This document shows positions 51,736 through 61,721 of a stretch of DNA of 64,000 nucleotides, piece after piece (the first letter of the stretch is position 1; each line of letters starts with the position of its first letter). The DNA comes from Pelagimonas sp. (GTDB lineage Bacteria; Pseudomonadota; Alphaproteobacteria; Rhodobacterales; Rhodobacteraceae), in contig JAOARQ010000059.1 in assembly GCA_025210455.1 (NCBI GenBank), positions 22,400 through 86,399 of the forward strand. The letters run 5' to 3'. Both the position numbers and the translations under genes were made by a program. The notes beneath the pieces were generated by a model. The model made no database searches. It worked only from the letters and a program-made list of their open reading frames with translations, and had not been told where the DNA came from.

Positions 51736-53613
51736 ATGACCAAACCCAACGACAACCCAGCCGATCCTTTCAAGAAAGCCCTGGCCGAAGCGACCAAGGC
51801 CATGGCCGATGATTTTGAGCTTTCGGTGAATTACACCGTCGATCCGGCCGGGGTGTCGGGCGACAATATGCGTCTGCCTCAGGTCAGCCGCCGCATGACC
51901 CGTGATGAGGTTCTGCTGGCGCGGGGCACGGCGGATGCGCTGGCCTTGCAGCGCCGCTATCATGATGCTGGCACGCATGCGCGCTATGCGCCCCCCGGTG
52001 ATATGGCGCGTGAGATCTATGAGGCGATGGAAACCGCGCGCTGCGAAGCCATGGGTGCGCACGACATGCCCGGCACGGCCTCGAACATTGATGTGAAAAT
52101 TCAGGCCGAGGCGGAACGCCGGGGCTTTGGCCAGATCAAACAGGCCGCTGAGGCGCCTATGCCTGTGGCGGCGGGCTATTGGGTGCGCCAGCTGGCCACC
52201 GGCCGCGATCTGCCACCTGACGCGGCCAATGTCATGGAGCTGTGGCGCGGTTTCATGGAGCAGCAGGCTGGCGGCACCATCGAAAGCGTTGAGGATGTGA
52301 TCAACGATCAGGCGGCCTTTGCCAAACTGGCGCGTCAGGTGATCACGGATCTGGGCTATGGTGATCAGCTGGGTGATGACCCGGACAGCGAAGAAGACGA
52401 GTCCGACGACAGCGCCGAAGAAGACGGTCAGGACGACGAAGAACAGCAGGAATCCGCGGGTGATGAGGACGACGGGGAAGAGGCAGATGCCAACCCCGAG
52501 CAGTCTCAGGAACAGACGCAGGATCCATCTTCGGCGCAGGTTTCGCTGGATGAAATGGCGGATCAGGAAGACGCCGAGGATATGGATATGCCCGAGGGCG
52601 AAGCGCCCCTTGAGCCCCCTGCCCCGGCACCAATTTCCGAAGCCGACCCGGAGTACAGCGTCTATACCACCGAATTCGACGAAGAAATTCTGGCGGAAGA
52701 ACTGGCCGAGCCGCAGGAGCTGGAGCGGCTGCGCGCCTATCTGGATCAGCAGCTGGAGCCTCTGAAAGGGGCTGTGTCGCGGCTGGCGAACAAATTGCAG
52801 CGCCGCCTGCAGGCGCAGCAGAACCGGTCATGGGAATTTGACCGCGAAGAGGGCATTCTGGATGCAGGCCGTCTGGCGCGTGTTGTGGCCAACCCAACCA
52901 CACCTTTGTCGTTCAAAGTGGAAAAAGACACCGAATTCCGCGATACCGTGGTGACGCTGCTGCTGGATAACTCTGGCTCGATGCGGGGGCGTCCGATTTC
53001 GATTGCGGCGATCTGCGCCGATGTTCTGGCGCGCACGCTGGAACGCTGCAACGTCAAGGTCGAGATTCTGGGCTTTACCACCAAACTGTGGAAAGGCGGC
53101 AATTCGCGGGAAAACTGGCTGAATGCCGGGCGCGAACAGCAGCCGGGGCGTCTGAATGATCTGCGCCATATCATCTATAAAGGGGCGGATGCCCCATGGC
53201 GGCGCACCCGCGACAATCTGGGCCTGATGATGAAAGAAGGGCTGCTGAAGGAAAACATCGACGGCGAGGCGCTGGAATGGGCGCATCGGCGCATGGCCGC
53301 CCGGCCCGAGGCGCGCAAGATCCTGATGGTGATTTCAGATGGCGCGCCGGTGGATGACAGCACCCTGTCGGTTAACCCGGCCAATTATCTGGAAAAACAC
53401 CTGCGCGATGTGATCGCCATGGTGGAAAAGCGCAAGCAGGTGGAACTGCTGGCCATTGGCATCGGCCATGACGTCACCCGCTATTACGACCGCGCGGTGA
53501 CCATCACCGATGTGGAACAGCTGGCGGGCGCGATGACGGAACAGCTGGCTTCGCTGTTTGATGCTGATCCGCGTGCGCGCGCCCGTGTCATGGGGATGAA
53601 GCGCGCCTCCTGA
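51736..53613 (+). CDS. cobT: Aerobic cobaltochelatase subunit CobT
   Basis: A 625-residue protein: an N-terminal domain ([20 protein letters not shown]), a long acidic linker rich in Asp, Glu and Gln (about residues 215-300), and a C-terminal von Willebrand A domain with [16 protein letters not shown] (Asp411). This is the standard CobT layout; it forms the AAA+ chelatase motor with CobS. It follows the nuclease gene by 2 bases. The ATG at 51736 is used; the frame opens at 51709. Confidence 0.95.
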   Translation: MTKPNDNPADPFKKALAEATKAMADDFELSVNYTVDPAGVSGDNMRLPQVSRRMTRDEVLLARGTADALALQRRYHDAGTHARYAPPGDMAREIYEAMETARCEAMGAHDMPGTASNIDVKIQAEAERRGFGQIKQAAEAPMPVAAGYWVRQLATGRDLPPDAANVMELWRGFMEQQAGGTIESVEDVINDQAAFAKLARQVITDLGYGDQLGDDPDSEEDESDDSAEEDGQDDEEQQESAGDEDDGEEADANPEQSQEQTQDPSSAQVSLDEMADQEDAEDMDMPEGEAPLEPPAPAPISEADPEYSVYTTEFDEEILAEELAEPQELERLRAYLDQQLEPLKGAVSRLANKLQRRLQAQQNRSWEFDREEGILDAGRLARVVANPTTPLSFKVEKDTEFRDTVVTLLLDNSGSMRGRPISIAAICADVLARTLERCNVKVEILGFTTKLWKGGNSRENWLNAGREQQPGRLNDLRHIIYKGADAPWRRTRDNLGLMMKEGLLKENIDGEALEWAHRRMAARPEARKILMVISDGAPVDDSTLSVNPANYLEKHLRDVIAMVEKRKQVELLAIGIGHDVTRYYDRAVTITDVEQLAGAMTEQLASLFDADPRARARVMGMKRAS

Positions 53614-53703
53614 TCGCCTCTTCATCTTGCCTAATGAACATTGTTAGCGTGCGGGGCTGGCCCCGCGCACCCGGCAGAGCTGCCTAAAGGAAAGGGTTCG
53701 ATC

Positions 53704-55476
53704 ATGTTCCAAAGCTTCACGCTCACCGCGTCACCGGATCACGGATCTGACCGCCTGAGTGCTCTGCGCGACGCGATGCGCAGCCGGGGGCTGGCCGGGT
53801 TTCTGGTGCCCCGCGCCGATGCGTTTCAGGGGGAATATGTGGCGCCGCATGATGAACGGCTGTCCTGGCTGACCGGCTTCACCGGATCTGCGGGCTGGGC
53901 GGTGGCGCTGCAGGATCGCGCTGCGGTGTTTGTCGATGGGCGCTATCGGGTGCAGGTGAAATCACAGGTGGCCGAGGTGTTTGAAAAGGTCGACTGGCCG
54001 GAAACCTCGGTGCCCGCGTGGGTGGCTGGATCGGGCGCAACCGGGGTGATTGCCTTTGATCCCTGGCTGCTGAGCCTTGATCAGCTGCGCGGATTTGAAA
54101 AGGTGCTGGCTGAAGGTCAATCGCTGGAGCGTTCAGAGAACCTGATTGACGTAATCTGGGAAGATCAGCCCGCCCCGCCCAAGGGTAAGGTGATCGCACA
54201 GCCGATTGCGCTGGCCGGGGAAAGCATCGCGGACAAGCTGGCACGCATTTCGCAGGCGTTAAAAGCGGATGCCTGTGTGATCACGCAGCCGGATTCCATC
54301 GCCTGGCTGCTGAATATTCGCGGCAGCGATATTGAACGCAACCCGGTGCCGCATGGCTTTGTCATTCTGGGCAGTGATGGGCAGCTGCGGCTGTATATGA
54401 GCGCGTCAAAGGTTCCGGGGCTTGAGGATCATCTGGGGGCGCAGGTGCAGCTTTGCGCGCCCGAAAATCTGATCCACGATCTGGCGCAGCTATCGGGGCG
54501 CGTGCAGATTGATCCGGCTACCTGCCCGGTGGCCATCTGCGATACGCTGACCGCCGAGATTGTCGAAGCGCAGGATCCCTGCCTGCTGCCCAAAGCGATC
54601 AAGAACAGCACCGAATTGCAGGGCGCGCGGCAGGCGCATCTGCGTGATGGCGCGGCCATGGTGCGTTTTCTGAGCTGGCTGGATGCGCAGCCCGCGGGCA
54701 GCCTGACAGAAATTGATGTGGTCAAACATCTTGAAGGCGAACGCCGCGCCACCAACGCGCTGCGCGATATCTCGTTCGAGACCATTTCGGGCGCCGGGCC
54801 AAATGGGGCCATTGTGCATTACCGTGTGACCGAAGACAGCAACCGCCCCGTGAATGATGGCGAAATGCTGCTGGTGGATTCCGGGGGGCAGTATCAGGAT
54901 GGCACCACCGATATCACCCGCACAATCGCCATTGGCGCGGTTGATCCTGAAGCCGCCCGCGCCTTTACGCTGGTGTTGAAAGGTATGATTGCGGTGTCGC
55001 AGCTGCGCTTTCCCAAGGGTCTGGCGGGGCGTGATATTGATCCTTTTGCCCGCGCCGCGCTTTGGGCTGAGGGGATGGATTATGCCCATGGCACGGGTCA
55101 TGGGGTGGGCAGCTATCTGTCGGTGCATGAAGGGCCGCAGCGCATTGCCAAGACCGGCATGGTCCCCCTTGAGCCGGGCATGATTTTGTCGAATGAACCG
55201 GGGTATTACAAAGAAGGGGCCTTTGGCATTCGGATCGAAAACCTGATTGCCGTCGAAGAAGCCCCTGCCCTGCCCGATCAGAATGTGCCGCAAATGCTGC
55301 GATTTGAGACGCTAACATGGGTGCCGATTGACCGCAGATTGATTACACCTGAGATACTGACCGCAGGAGAACGTGACTGGCTGAACAGCTATCACGCCGA
55401 GGTACAGGCGAAAATCGGGCCACTTGTCGATAGTGACGCAGCCGCATGGTTAGAGCAGGCCTGTCGACCAGTCTGA
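53704..55476 (+). CDS. Aminopeptidase P family (Xaa-Pro aminopeptidase)
   Basis: A 590-residue protein with two N-terminal creatinase-like domains and a C-terminal pita-bread metallopeptidase domain. Metal ligands sit in LLVDSGGQYQDGTTDITRT, GTGHGVGSYLSVHEGPQ and NEPGYYKEGAFGIRIEN. Length matches the long cytosolic form of Xaa-Pro aminopeptidase. It removes an N-terminal residue next to proline from peptides. AAGGAAAGG before the ATG at 53704 sets the start. Followed by the DUF427 gene. Confidence 0.9.
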   Translation: MFQSFTLTASPDHGSDRLSALRDAMRSRGLAGFLVPRADAFQGEYVAPHDERLSWLTGFTGSAGWAVALQDRAAVFVDGRYRVQVKSQVAEVFEKVDWPETSVPAWVAGSGATGVIAFDPWLLSLDQLRGFEKVLAEGQSLERSENLIDVIWEDQPAPPKGKVIAQPIALAGESIADKLARISQALKADACVITQPDSIAWLLNIRGSDIERNPVPHGFVILGSDGQLRLYMSASKVPGLEDHLGAQVQLCAPENLIHDLAQLSGRVQIDPATCPVAICDTLTAEIVEAQDPCLLPKAIKNSTELQGARQAHLRDGAAMVRFLSWLDAQPAGSLTEIDVVKHLEGERRATNALRDISFETISGAGPNGAIVHYRVTEDSNRPVNDGEMLLVDSGGQYQDGTTDITRTIAIGAVDPEAARAFTLVLKGMIAVSQLRFPKGLAGRDIDPFARAALWAEGMDYAHGTGHGVGSYLSVHEGPQRIAKTGMVPLEPGMILSNEPGYYKEGAFGIRIENLIAVEEAPALPDQNVPQMLRFETLTWVPIDRRLITPEILTAGERDWLNSYHAEVQAKIGPLVDSDAAAWLEQACRPV

Positions 55477-55534
55477 CATAAACGTGTTACAAGCCTCGTG
55501 TTTGACAGGGCCAGCACGTAACGGGGAGAGCATT

Positions 55535-55879
55535 ATGACCAATCACATCACTATCGTACCAGCGCAGGGCAACTGGGTAATTCGCGCTGGCGGGGCCGTG
55601 CTGGGTGAAAGCCGGAACGCTCTGGAACTGATCGAAGGTGATCGCGATCCGGTGATCTATTTCCCGCGCGAAGACATCGGCATGGCGTTTCTTGAGGCCA
55701 CGGATCACAAAACCAACTGCCCACACAAGGGCGAGGCATCGTATTTTTCGATCATGTCGAAATCCAAGACCTATGAAAACGCCGTCTGGAGCTATGACGC
55801 CCCCATTGACGCAGTGGCGCAGATCAAAGGCTATCTGGCCTTTGAACAGCAAGACGGCGTGGCGGTCGAAGAGGTTTAA
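55535..55879 (+). CDS. DUF427 family protein
   Basis: A 114-residue protein with the DUF427 pattern: RAGGAVLGESRNALELIEGD, VIYFPREDIGMAFLE, TNCPHKGEASYFSI and WSYDAPIDAVAQIKGYLAF. It is a compact beta fold of unknown function, often found singly. GGGGAGAG before the ATG sets the start at 55535. A palindrome around GAGGTTTAAACCTC at its stop lies between it and the convergent oxidase gene. Confidence 0.9.
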   Translation: MTNHITIVPAQGNWVIRAGGAVLGESRNALELIEGDRDPVIYFPREDIGMAFLEATDHKTNCPHKGEASYFSIMSKSKTYENAVWSYDAPIDAVAQIKGYLAFEQQDGVAVEEV

Positions 55880-55904
55880 ACCTCTAATCCAAAGAGATAA
55901 TTTC

Positions 55905-57287
55905 CTAATGTAATAATGGCCCCGGCACCAGTTTGCCGGGGTTCATTATATTCTGAGGGTCCAATGTCATCTTGAGACTGCCCATCACATCCCAGCCCGC
56001 ACCGTGTTCGGTGCGCATAAAACCCAGTTTGCCCATGCCGATGCCATGTTCACCGGTGCAGGTGCCGCCCAGCCGCAGGGCACGAAAAGCCATCTGATCA
56101 GACAGGCGCTTGGCCTCATGCATGTCATCGGGGTTGTCGGGATCGACCAGCAGGATGGTGTGGAAATTGCCATCCCCCACATGGCCCAGAATGGGACCAG
56201 TGATGGTTGAGGCGGCGATATCGGCGCGGGTTTCATCCACGGCCTGCGCCAGCTTTGAGATCGGCACGCAGATGTCAGTGACAATCGCCCGTGCGCCGGG
56301 GCGGGTGGCAAGAATGGCGTAATAGCCATTGTGGCGCATGGCCCAAAGCGCCTTGCGCTCTTCTTCGCGGGTAGACCAGCGGAACTCTGACCCGCCGTTG
56401 TCTTCGACGATTTCCGCAAAGCGTTCCGCATCCTGTTTCACCGCCTCGGGCGAGCCATTGAATTCCACCAGAAGATGCGGGGCCTCTTGCATTTCAAGGC
56501 CCGCATAGTCGCTAAAGGCGCGGGCGGTATCGGCGCAGGTGAACTCCATCCGGGCCATGGGAATGCCCATCTGAATGGTTTCCATGACGGTATTCACCGC
56601 CGATTTCATATCCGGAAAGGCGCAGATCCCGGCGCTGGTGGCTTCGGGGATGCCATGCAGGCGCAGGGTCAATTCGGTGACCAGCCCCAGCGTGCCTTCG
56701 GAGCCGACAAAAAGCGCGGTCAGATCATAGCCAGCCGCGGATTTGCGCGCCTGCGACCCGGTGCGGATCACACGGCCATCCGCCAGAACCGCCACAAGGC
56801 CCAGCACATTGTCGCGCATCGTGCCATAGCGCACCGTGGTGGTGCCCGAGGCACGTGTCATGGCCATGCCGCCAAGCGTGGCATTTGCGCCCGGATCGAC
56901 CGGGAAAAACAGGCCAGTGGCGCGCAATTCCTGGTTCAGCGCTTCGCGGGTGACGCCCGGCTGCACGGTGACGGTCATATCGGCGGCGTTGATCTGCAAC
57001 ACTTTGTTCATGCGAGTGAAATCAACCACCACCCCGCCGCGCAGCGCCAGACCGTGTCCTTCCAGCGAGGTGCCCGCCCCCCAGCCGATCACGGGCAGAT
57101 CATGGATAGCGCAGATTTCGACAATCTTTTCAACATCTGCACGACTTTCAGGGTACACAACCGCGTCGGGCGGAGTCATTGGGAAATACGATTCGGATCT
57201 TCCATGCAGATCCAGTTCGGACTTGGCGATCGTGAATTGATTGCCTAGGACTTTATGCAACTGATCAAGCGCCTGTTTAAGGGCCAT
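55905..57287 (-). CDS. FAD-linked hydroxyacid dehydrogenase (GlcD/D-lactate type)
   Basis: A 460-residue protein: PP-loop FAD domain (VVYPESRADVEKIVEICAIH, VIGWGAGTSLEGHGLALRGG) and C-terminal FAD-oxidase domain (GHVGDGNFHTILLVDPDN, GEHGIGMGKLGFM, LDPQNIMNPGKLVPG). Very similar in plan to the oxidoreductase at 6129-7538; the GTSLEGH phrase fits D-lactate dehydrogenase (cytochrome) or glycolate oxidase subunit D. No GlcE or GlcF gene is adjacent, so a single-subunit D-lactate dehydrogenase is favoured. Divergent from the ClC gene. Confidence 0.85.
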   Translation of the reverse strand: MALKQALDQLHKVLGNQFTIAKSELDLHGRSESYFPMTPPDAVVYPESRADVEKIVEICAIHDLPVIGWGAGTSLEGHGLALRGGVVVDFTRMNKVLQINAADMTVTVQPGVTREALNQELRATGLFFPVDPGANATLGGMAMTRASGTTTVRYGTMRDNVLGLVAVLADGRVIRTGSQARKSAAGYDLTALFVGSEGTLGLVTELTLRLHGIPEATSAGICAFPDMKSAVNTVMETIQMGIPMARMEFTCADTARAFSDYAGLEMQEAPHLLVEFNGSPEAVKQDAERFAEIVEDNGGSEFRWSTREEERKALWAMRHNGYYAILATRPGARAIVTDICVPISKLAQAVDETRADIAASTITGPILGHVGDGNFHTILLVDPDNPDDMHEAKRLSDQMAFRALRLGGTCTGEHGIGMGKLGFMRTEHGAGWDVMGSLKMTLDPQNIMNPGKLVPGPLLH

Positions 57288-57365
57288 GCCGTGAACTCCG
57301 GGTGGTTTGTTATATCTTAACGGCGCATCAATCCGGGTGGAACCACTCAATCGCAGGAGCCTCAA

Positions 57366-59042
57366 TTGCTACAACTTGTGCGGCAGCAGATGCACAGTGC
57401 CCAGCGGGCGATGGGAAGCGGATGGGACCTGCTGCGCCATAAGGGACCAGGGCAGATACAGTTTTGGTTCATAGCCTTGGGGCTTGGCATCGTCTCTGGA
57501 TTTGTTGCGATTGGGTTTCGCGCTGCAGTTGAGTGGCTGCAGGCACTTTTGTACCGGACAGAGCATGTCAGCCTGCTGCACAGCCATGCGCAATCGCTGC
57601 CCTGGTACTGGGTTTTGGTGATCCCGGTGATTGGCGGCATTGCCATCGGACTGATCCTGCATTGGGCCACCCCGGACGGGCGGGCGCGTTCGGTGGCGGA
57701 TGTGATCGAAGGCGCTGCGCTGAACGATGGGCGGGTTGAACCCAAAGCGGGGATCGCCTCGGCGCTGACCCATTGGATTACCCTGTCGACCGGAGGATCA
57801 ACCGGGCGAGAGGGCCCCGTGGTGCATATGGCAGCGCTGGCCTCGACCTGGGTGGCGAATTTTCTGCGGGTGGATGGCATCACCGGGCGCGATCTGCTGG
57901 GCTGTGCGGTGGCAGCGGCGGTCTCGGCCAGTTTCAACGCCCCCATTGCCGGGGCGCTTTTCGCGCTTGAGGTGATCCTGCGCCATTTTGCGCTGCACGC
58001 GTTTGCGCCCATTGTGGTGGCCAGCGCGGCGGGCACGGTGATCAACCGGCTGGTTTACGGCGATGTGACCGAGTTTATCCTGCCCGGCACCACGACGGTT
58101 GAATTCTACCTTGAGCTGCCCGCCTTTTTCATTCTGGGGCTGGTCTGCGGGCTGATTGCGGTGATCATGATGCGCGCGGTGTTTTTTGCCGATGATCTTG
58201 AGACCGAACTGCAAAACCGCCTGAAGCTGCCCTATTGGCTGCGCCCCGCTGTGGCCGGGCTGATCCTGGGCGCAATTGCGATATTCTATCCGCATATCAT
58301 CGGTGTGGGCTATGAGACCACATCGCTGGCGCTGACCGGTGGCTTGCTGATGCATGAGGCCTTTGTTTTTGCCATCATCAAAGTGGTGGCGGTGGCGGTG
58401 ACCATGGCCGGGCGCATGGGTGGCGGGATCTTTTCCCCGTCGCTGATGGTGGGGGCGCTGACCGGGCTGACCTTTGGCCATATCGCAACCGGGCTGTTCC
58501 CGGATGTGTCCAGCGCCTTTACGCTTTATGCGCTGGCGGGCATGGGCGCTGTGGCGGCGGCGGTGCTGGGCGCGCCGATTTCAACCACCTTGATTGTGTT
58601 TGAATTGACGGGTGACTGGCAGACCGGGCTGGCGGTGATGGTTTCGGTGTCAATGTCGACCGCGCTGGCTTCGCGCATTGTCGATCGGTCGTTTTTCCTG
58701 ACCCAGCTTGAGCGGCGCAATGTGCATCTTGCGGCGGGGCCACAGGCCTATCTGTTAACCATGTTCCGCGTACAGGGCGTGATGCGCAAACCCATGGATG
58801 ATGGCGCTGCGGATGAAGCCACCTGCCTGAGCATGATTGAACAGGGCCTTTATCTGCAATGTCAGGCAACGCTGGAAACCGCACTGCCAATGTTTGAGCG
58901 ATCCGGGGTGGATTTTCTGCCGGTTGTGGAACTGGAAGGCCCGGATCAGACGCCCGTTTTGCAGGGCGCATTGTTCCATCTGGACGCGCTAAAGGCCTAT
59001 AATCAGGCGCTGACAGCGACCGCCGAAGAAGAACATAGTTAA
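57366..59042 (+). CDS. ClC-family chloride channel/antiporter
   Basis: A 558-residue protein with about 12 hydrophobic segments and ClC motifs: GGSTGREGPVVH with the gating Glu149, AVSASFNAPIAGALFALE, GGGIFSPSLMVGALTG. The C-terminal 110 residues form one CBS-like region (RVQGVMRKPMDDGAADE). The start is TTG at 57366, with AGGAG six bases ahead and no in-frame ATG nearby before MHSAQ. It moves chloride or related anions, possibly against protons. Confidence 0.9.
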   Translation: MLQLVRQQMHSAQRAMGSGWDLLRHKGPGQIQFWFIALGLGIVSGFVAIGFRAAVEWLQALLYRTEHVSLLHSHAQSLPWYWVLVIPVIGGIAIGLILHWATPDGRARSVADVIEGAALNDGRVEPKAGIASALTHWITLSTGGSTGREGPVVHMAALASTWVANFLRVDGITGRDLLGCAVAAAVSASFNAPIAGALFALEVILRHFALHAFAPIVVASAAGTVINRLVYGDVTEFILPGTTTVEFYLELPAFFILGLVCGLIAVIMMRAVFFADDLETELQNRLKLPYWLRPAVAGLILGAIAIFYPHIIGVGYETTSLALTGGLLMHEAFVFAIIKVVAVAVTMAGRMGGGIFSPSLMVGALTGLTFGHIATGLFPDVSSAFTLYALAGMGAVAAAVLGAPISTTLIVFELTGDWQTGLAVMVSVSMSTALASRIVDRSFFLTQLERRNVHLAAGPQAYLLTMFRVQGVMRKPMDDGAADEATCLSMIEQGLYLQCQATLETALPMFERSGVDFLPVVELEGPDQTPVLQGALFHLDALKAYNQALTATAEEEHS

Positions 59043-59065
59043 GCGCTGCGCGGGTTTTGCGCCGT

Positions 59066-60715
59066 TCACCCCATCAGGGCGCGGGCGGCGGCGCGGGCTT
59101 CGGGGGTGATAGTGTCACCTGACAACATGCGAGCCACTTCGGTTTCGCGCTCGTCCGGGGACAGCGGCACGACATCCGAGGTGGTCACATCATCGACAAC
59201 GTTTTTCGCCACTTTCCAGTGATGCGCCCCCAGCGCCGCCACCTGCGGCGAATGGGTCACGACCAGAACCTGCCCCCCTTCAGCCAGATCCTTCAGCCTG
59301 CGCCCCACCGCATCGGCGGTTGCGCCGCCAACACCACGGTCGATTTCGTCAAAGATCATGGTGACACCCCCGTCACGTTCCTCAGAGAGGCAGACCTTGA
59401 GCGCCAGAAGAAAACGGCTGAGTTCACCGCCCGAGGCGATCTTGTTCAACGCGCCTGCCGGGGACCCCGGATTGGTAGCAACGGTGAATTGCACCGCGTC
59501 ACGGCCATCGGGGCCTTCGGGGGCCTCGGCAACTTCGGTCTGGAACACGGCGCGTTCCATTTTCAGCGGGGCCAGTTCACCGGACACAGCCGCATCCAGA
59601 CGGGCGGCGGCGGCTTTGCGGGCCTCGGTCAGGGAGTTTGCAGCGGCGTCATAGGCGGTTTCGGCAGCGCGCACCGCCTGCGTCAGCGCTTCGATCTGGG
59701 CACCGCCCGCATCCAGCGCCTCAAGCCGGGCGCTGAGTTTCGCGGTCAATTCAACCAGTTCATCCGGCATGACCTGATGTTTGCGCGCAAGGCCACGAAT
59801 GGCGAAAAGGCGCTCTTCGGCCTCTTCGAGTTCAGCGGGATTGAAGGCCAGCGCATCAAGACAATCGGCCACGCCGCGCGCGGCTTCGTCCAGCTCGGCC
59901 ATGGCACGGGTAAGCGCATCAATCGGGGAATCCAGCCGGCCCTCGGCCTTGTCTGTGACCCCTTCCAACCAGCGCAGCGCACTGGCCATGGCCCCTTCGG
60001 CCCCGTCATACCCCAGCGCAGTTGAGGCCTGCGCAATATCATCCCGGATCTTTTCTGCCGATTGCATCATGCGGCGTTTTGCATCCAGTTCGGCCTCTTC
60101 GCCCGGTTGTGGATCCAGTTTTGTCAGTTCTTCAACCGCGTGACGCAGGAAGTCTTCTTCGGCCTGCACAGCTTCAAGCGCCTCTTGCGCGGCACTCAGG
60201 GTTTTGCGGGCTTTGCCCAGATCGCGCCAGGTCTTGCGCACCTTGTCGGCGGGGATTTCCAGCGCACCATAGCTGTCAAGGATCGCGCGATGGCCCTTGG
60301 GGTTCAGCAATCCGCGATCATCGTGCTGACCGTGCAATTCCACCAATGTTTCACTGAGACGGCGCAGAACTTCGCCCGAGACGCGGCGATCATTGACCCA
60401 GCCGGTTTTGCGCCCGTCCGGGGTGTTGATGCGGCGCATGATCAGTTCGCCCTCGGGATCAAAGCCCAGATCCTCAAGCACCGCGAGGGCGGCATGGCCT
60501 GCGGGCAGGTCAAAGACAGCGGTGACCTCGCCCTGTTTGGCCCCCTGACGCACCAGTTCCGCACGCCCACGCCAGCCCAGCACAAAACCCAGACTGTCGA
60601 GCAGGATAGATTTCCCCGCGCCTGTTTCCCCGGTCAACACGTTCAGACTCGGTTGGAAATCCAGATCCAACCGGTCGATGATCAACATATCTCTGATTTC
60701 AAGCGCGCGCAGCAT
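59066..60715 (-). CDS. recN: DNA repair protein RecN
   Basis: A 549-residue SMC-like ATPase: Walker A LTGETGAGKSI (residues about 27-37), long coiled coils in the middle (about 160-370), signature NKIASGGELSRFLLALKVC, Walker B VTMIFDEIDRGVGGATADAV. RecN helps tether and repair double-strand breaks. It follows bamD by 38 bases on the same strand, so it is probably transcribed from the lpxC-bamD unit. No GTTC-N7-GTTC box was seen in that gap. Confidence 0.95.
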   Translation of the reverse strand: MLRALEIRDMLIIDRLDLDFQPSLNVLTGETGAGKSILLDSLGFVLGWRGRAELVRQGAKQGEVTAVFDLPAGHAALAVLEDLGFDPEGELIMRRINTPDGRKTGWVNDRRVSGEVLRRLSETLVELHGQHDDRGLLNPKGHRAILDSYGALEIPADKVRKTWRDLGKARKTLSAAQEALEAVQAEEDFLRHAVEELTKLDPQPGEEAELDAKRRMMQSAEKIRDDIAQASTALGYDGAEGAMASALRWLEGVTDKAEGRLDSPIDALTRAMAELDEAARGVADCLDALAFNPAELEEAEERLFAIRGLARKHQVMPDELVELTAKLSARLEALDAGGAQIEALTQAVRAAETAYDAAANSLTEARKAAAARLDAAVSGELAPLKMERAVFQTEVAEAPEGPDGRDAVQFTVATNPGSPAGALNKIASGGELSRFLLALKVCLSEERDGGVTMIFDEIDRGVGGATADAVGRRLKDLAEGGQVLVVTHSPQVAALGAHHWKVAKNVVDDVTTSDVVPLSPDERETEVARMLSGDTITPEARAAARALMG

Positions 60716-60753
60716 GGTTTACCGTCGTCGGGCGGAGACTATCCCCCCGGTCC

Positions 60754-61605
60754 TTACAGCCACTCGCCCTTGACCATCTGGCGATAGACGGCCCCCAGCC
60801 AGTTGTCTTTGAACACCTTGGGTTCCAGCCCTTTACCAGTCAGCAGCTTATAGCTGTCTTCATACCAGTCGGTGGACTGATAGTTATACCCAAGAATGGC
60901 GCCTGCAGTCTGTGCCTCTTGCACCAGACCCAGCGAAAGATAGGATTCGACCAGACGGTGCAGCGCTTCGGCGGTGTGGGTGGTGGTCTGGAAATCTTCG
61001 ACCACAACACGGAAACGATTGATCGCCGCGCCAAAGTGATCGCGTTTCAGGTAATATCGCCCGATCTCCATCTCTTTGCCAGCCAGGTGGTCAAAGGCCA
61101 GATCAAACTTCAGGGTCGCGGAACGGGCGTATTCGCTGTCAGGATAGTTTTCGATAACGCCGCGCAGCGCCTGAAGCGCCTGAAAGGTCAGCCCCTGATC
61201 GCGGCCAACCAGTTCGATCTGGTCATAGTAGCTGAGCGCCAGCAGATACTGAGCATAGGCCGCATCGTCATCTGCCGGGTAGAAATCAATGAAACGCTGG
61301 GAAGAAGCCCGTGCCTCTTCGTACTTCTTATCCTGATGGTAAGAAAAGGCCTGCATGATCAGGGCGCGTTTGGCCCAGTCGGAATAGGGATAAAGGCGTT
61401 CAACCTCGCCAAAGTAGAAGGCGGCGTCTTCTGGATCTTTGGCGGCCAGTTCATATTCGCCGCGCTCATAGATCTGTTGTGCGGTGAACGTCTCCAAGGG
61501 CTGGCCATTCGGGCCGGTTTCCTTGCTTTGGAATTCACTACATCCGGACAACACAGCCATAAAGGCAGCCCCGATCACAAACTTACGCGATCTGCACCCA
61601 GCCAT
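60754..61605 (-). CDS. bamD: Outer-membrane assembly lipoprotein BamD
   Basis: A 283-residue lipoprotein with signal and lipobox VLSGC (Cys22), then five TPR-like repeats typical of BamD: QQIYERGEYELAAKDPEDAA, FGEVERLYPYSDWAKRALIM, SSQRFIDFYPADDDAAYAQY, LRGVIENYPDSEYARSATLK and the GAAINRFRVVVEDFQTT repeat. BamD is the essential partner of BamA in beta-barrel insertion. It lies between lpxC and recN, the usual alphaproteobacterial order. Confidence 0.93.
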   Translation of the reverse strand: MAGCRSRKFVIGAAFMAVLSGCSEFQSKETGPNGQPLETFTAQQIYERGEYELAAKDPEDAAFYFGEVERLYPYSDWAKRALIMQAFSYHQDKKYEEARASSQRFIDFYPADDDAAYAQYLLALSYYDQIELVGRDQGLTFQALQALRGVIENYPDSEYARSATLKFDLAFDHLAGKEMEIGRYYLKRDHFGAAINRFRVVVEDFQTTTHTAEALHRLVESYLSLGLVQEAQTAGAILGYNYQSTDWYEDSYKLLTGKGLEPKVFKDNWLGAVYRQMVKGEWL

Positions 61606-61721
61606 ACTCGACGTCCCTCACTCCGTTCAGGGTGCCACGCACCCCCCCTTTCGACAGGGTCTAGCACATTAAATCGCTGTGCAAAATGTCTGAAAAACGT
61701 TTTCTGGCGTCCTTTCGCCGA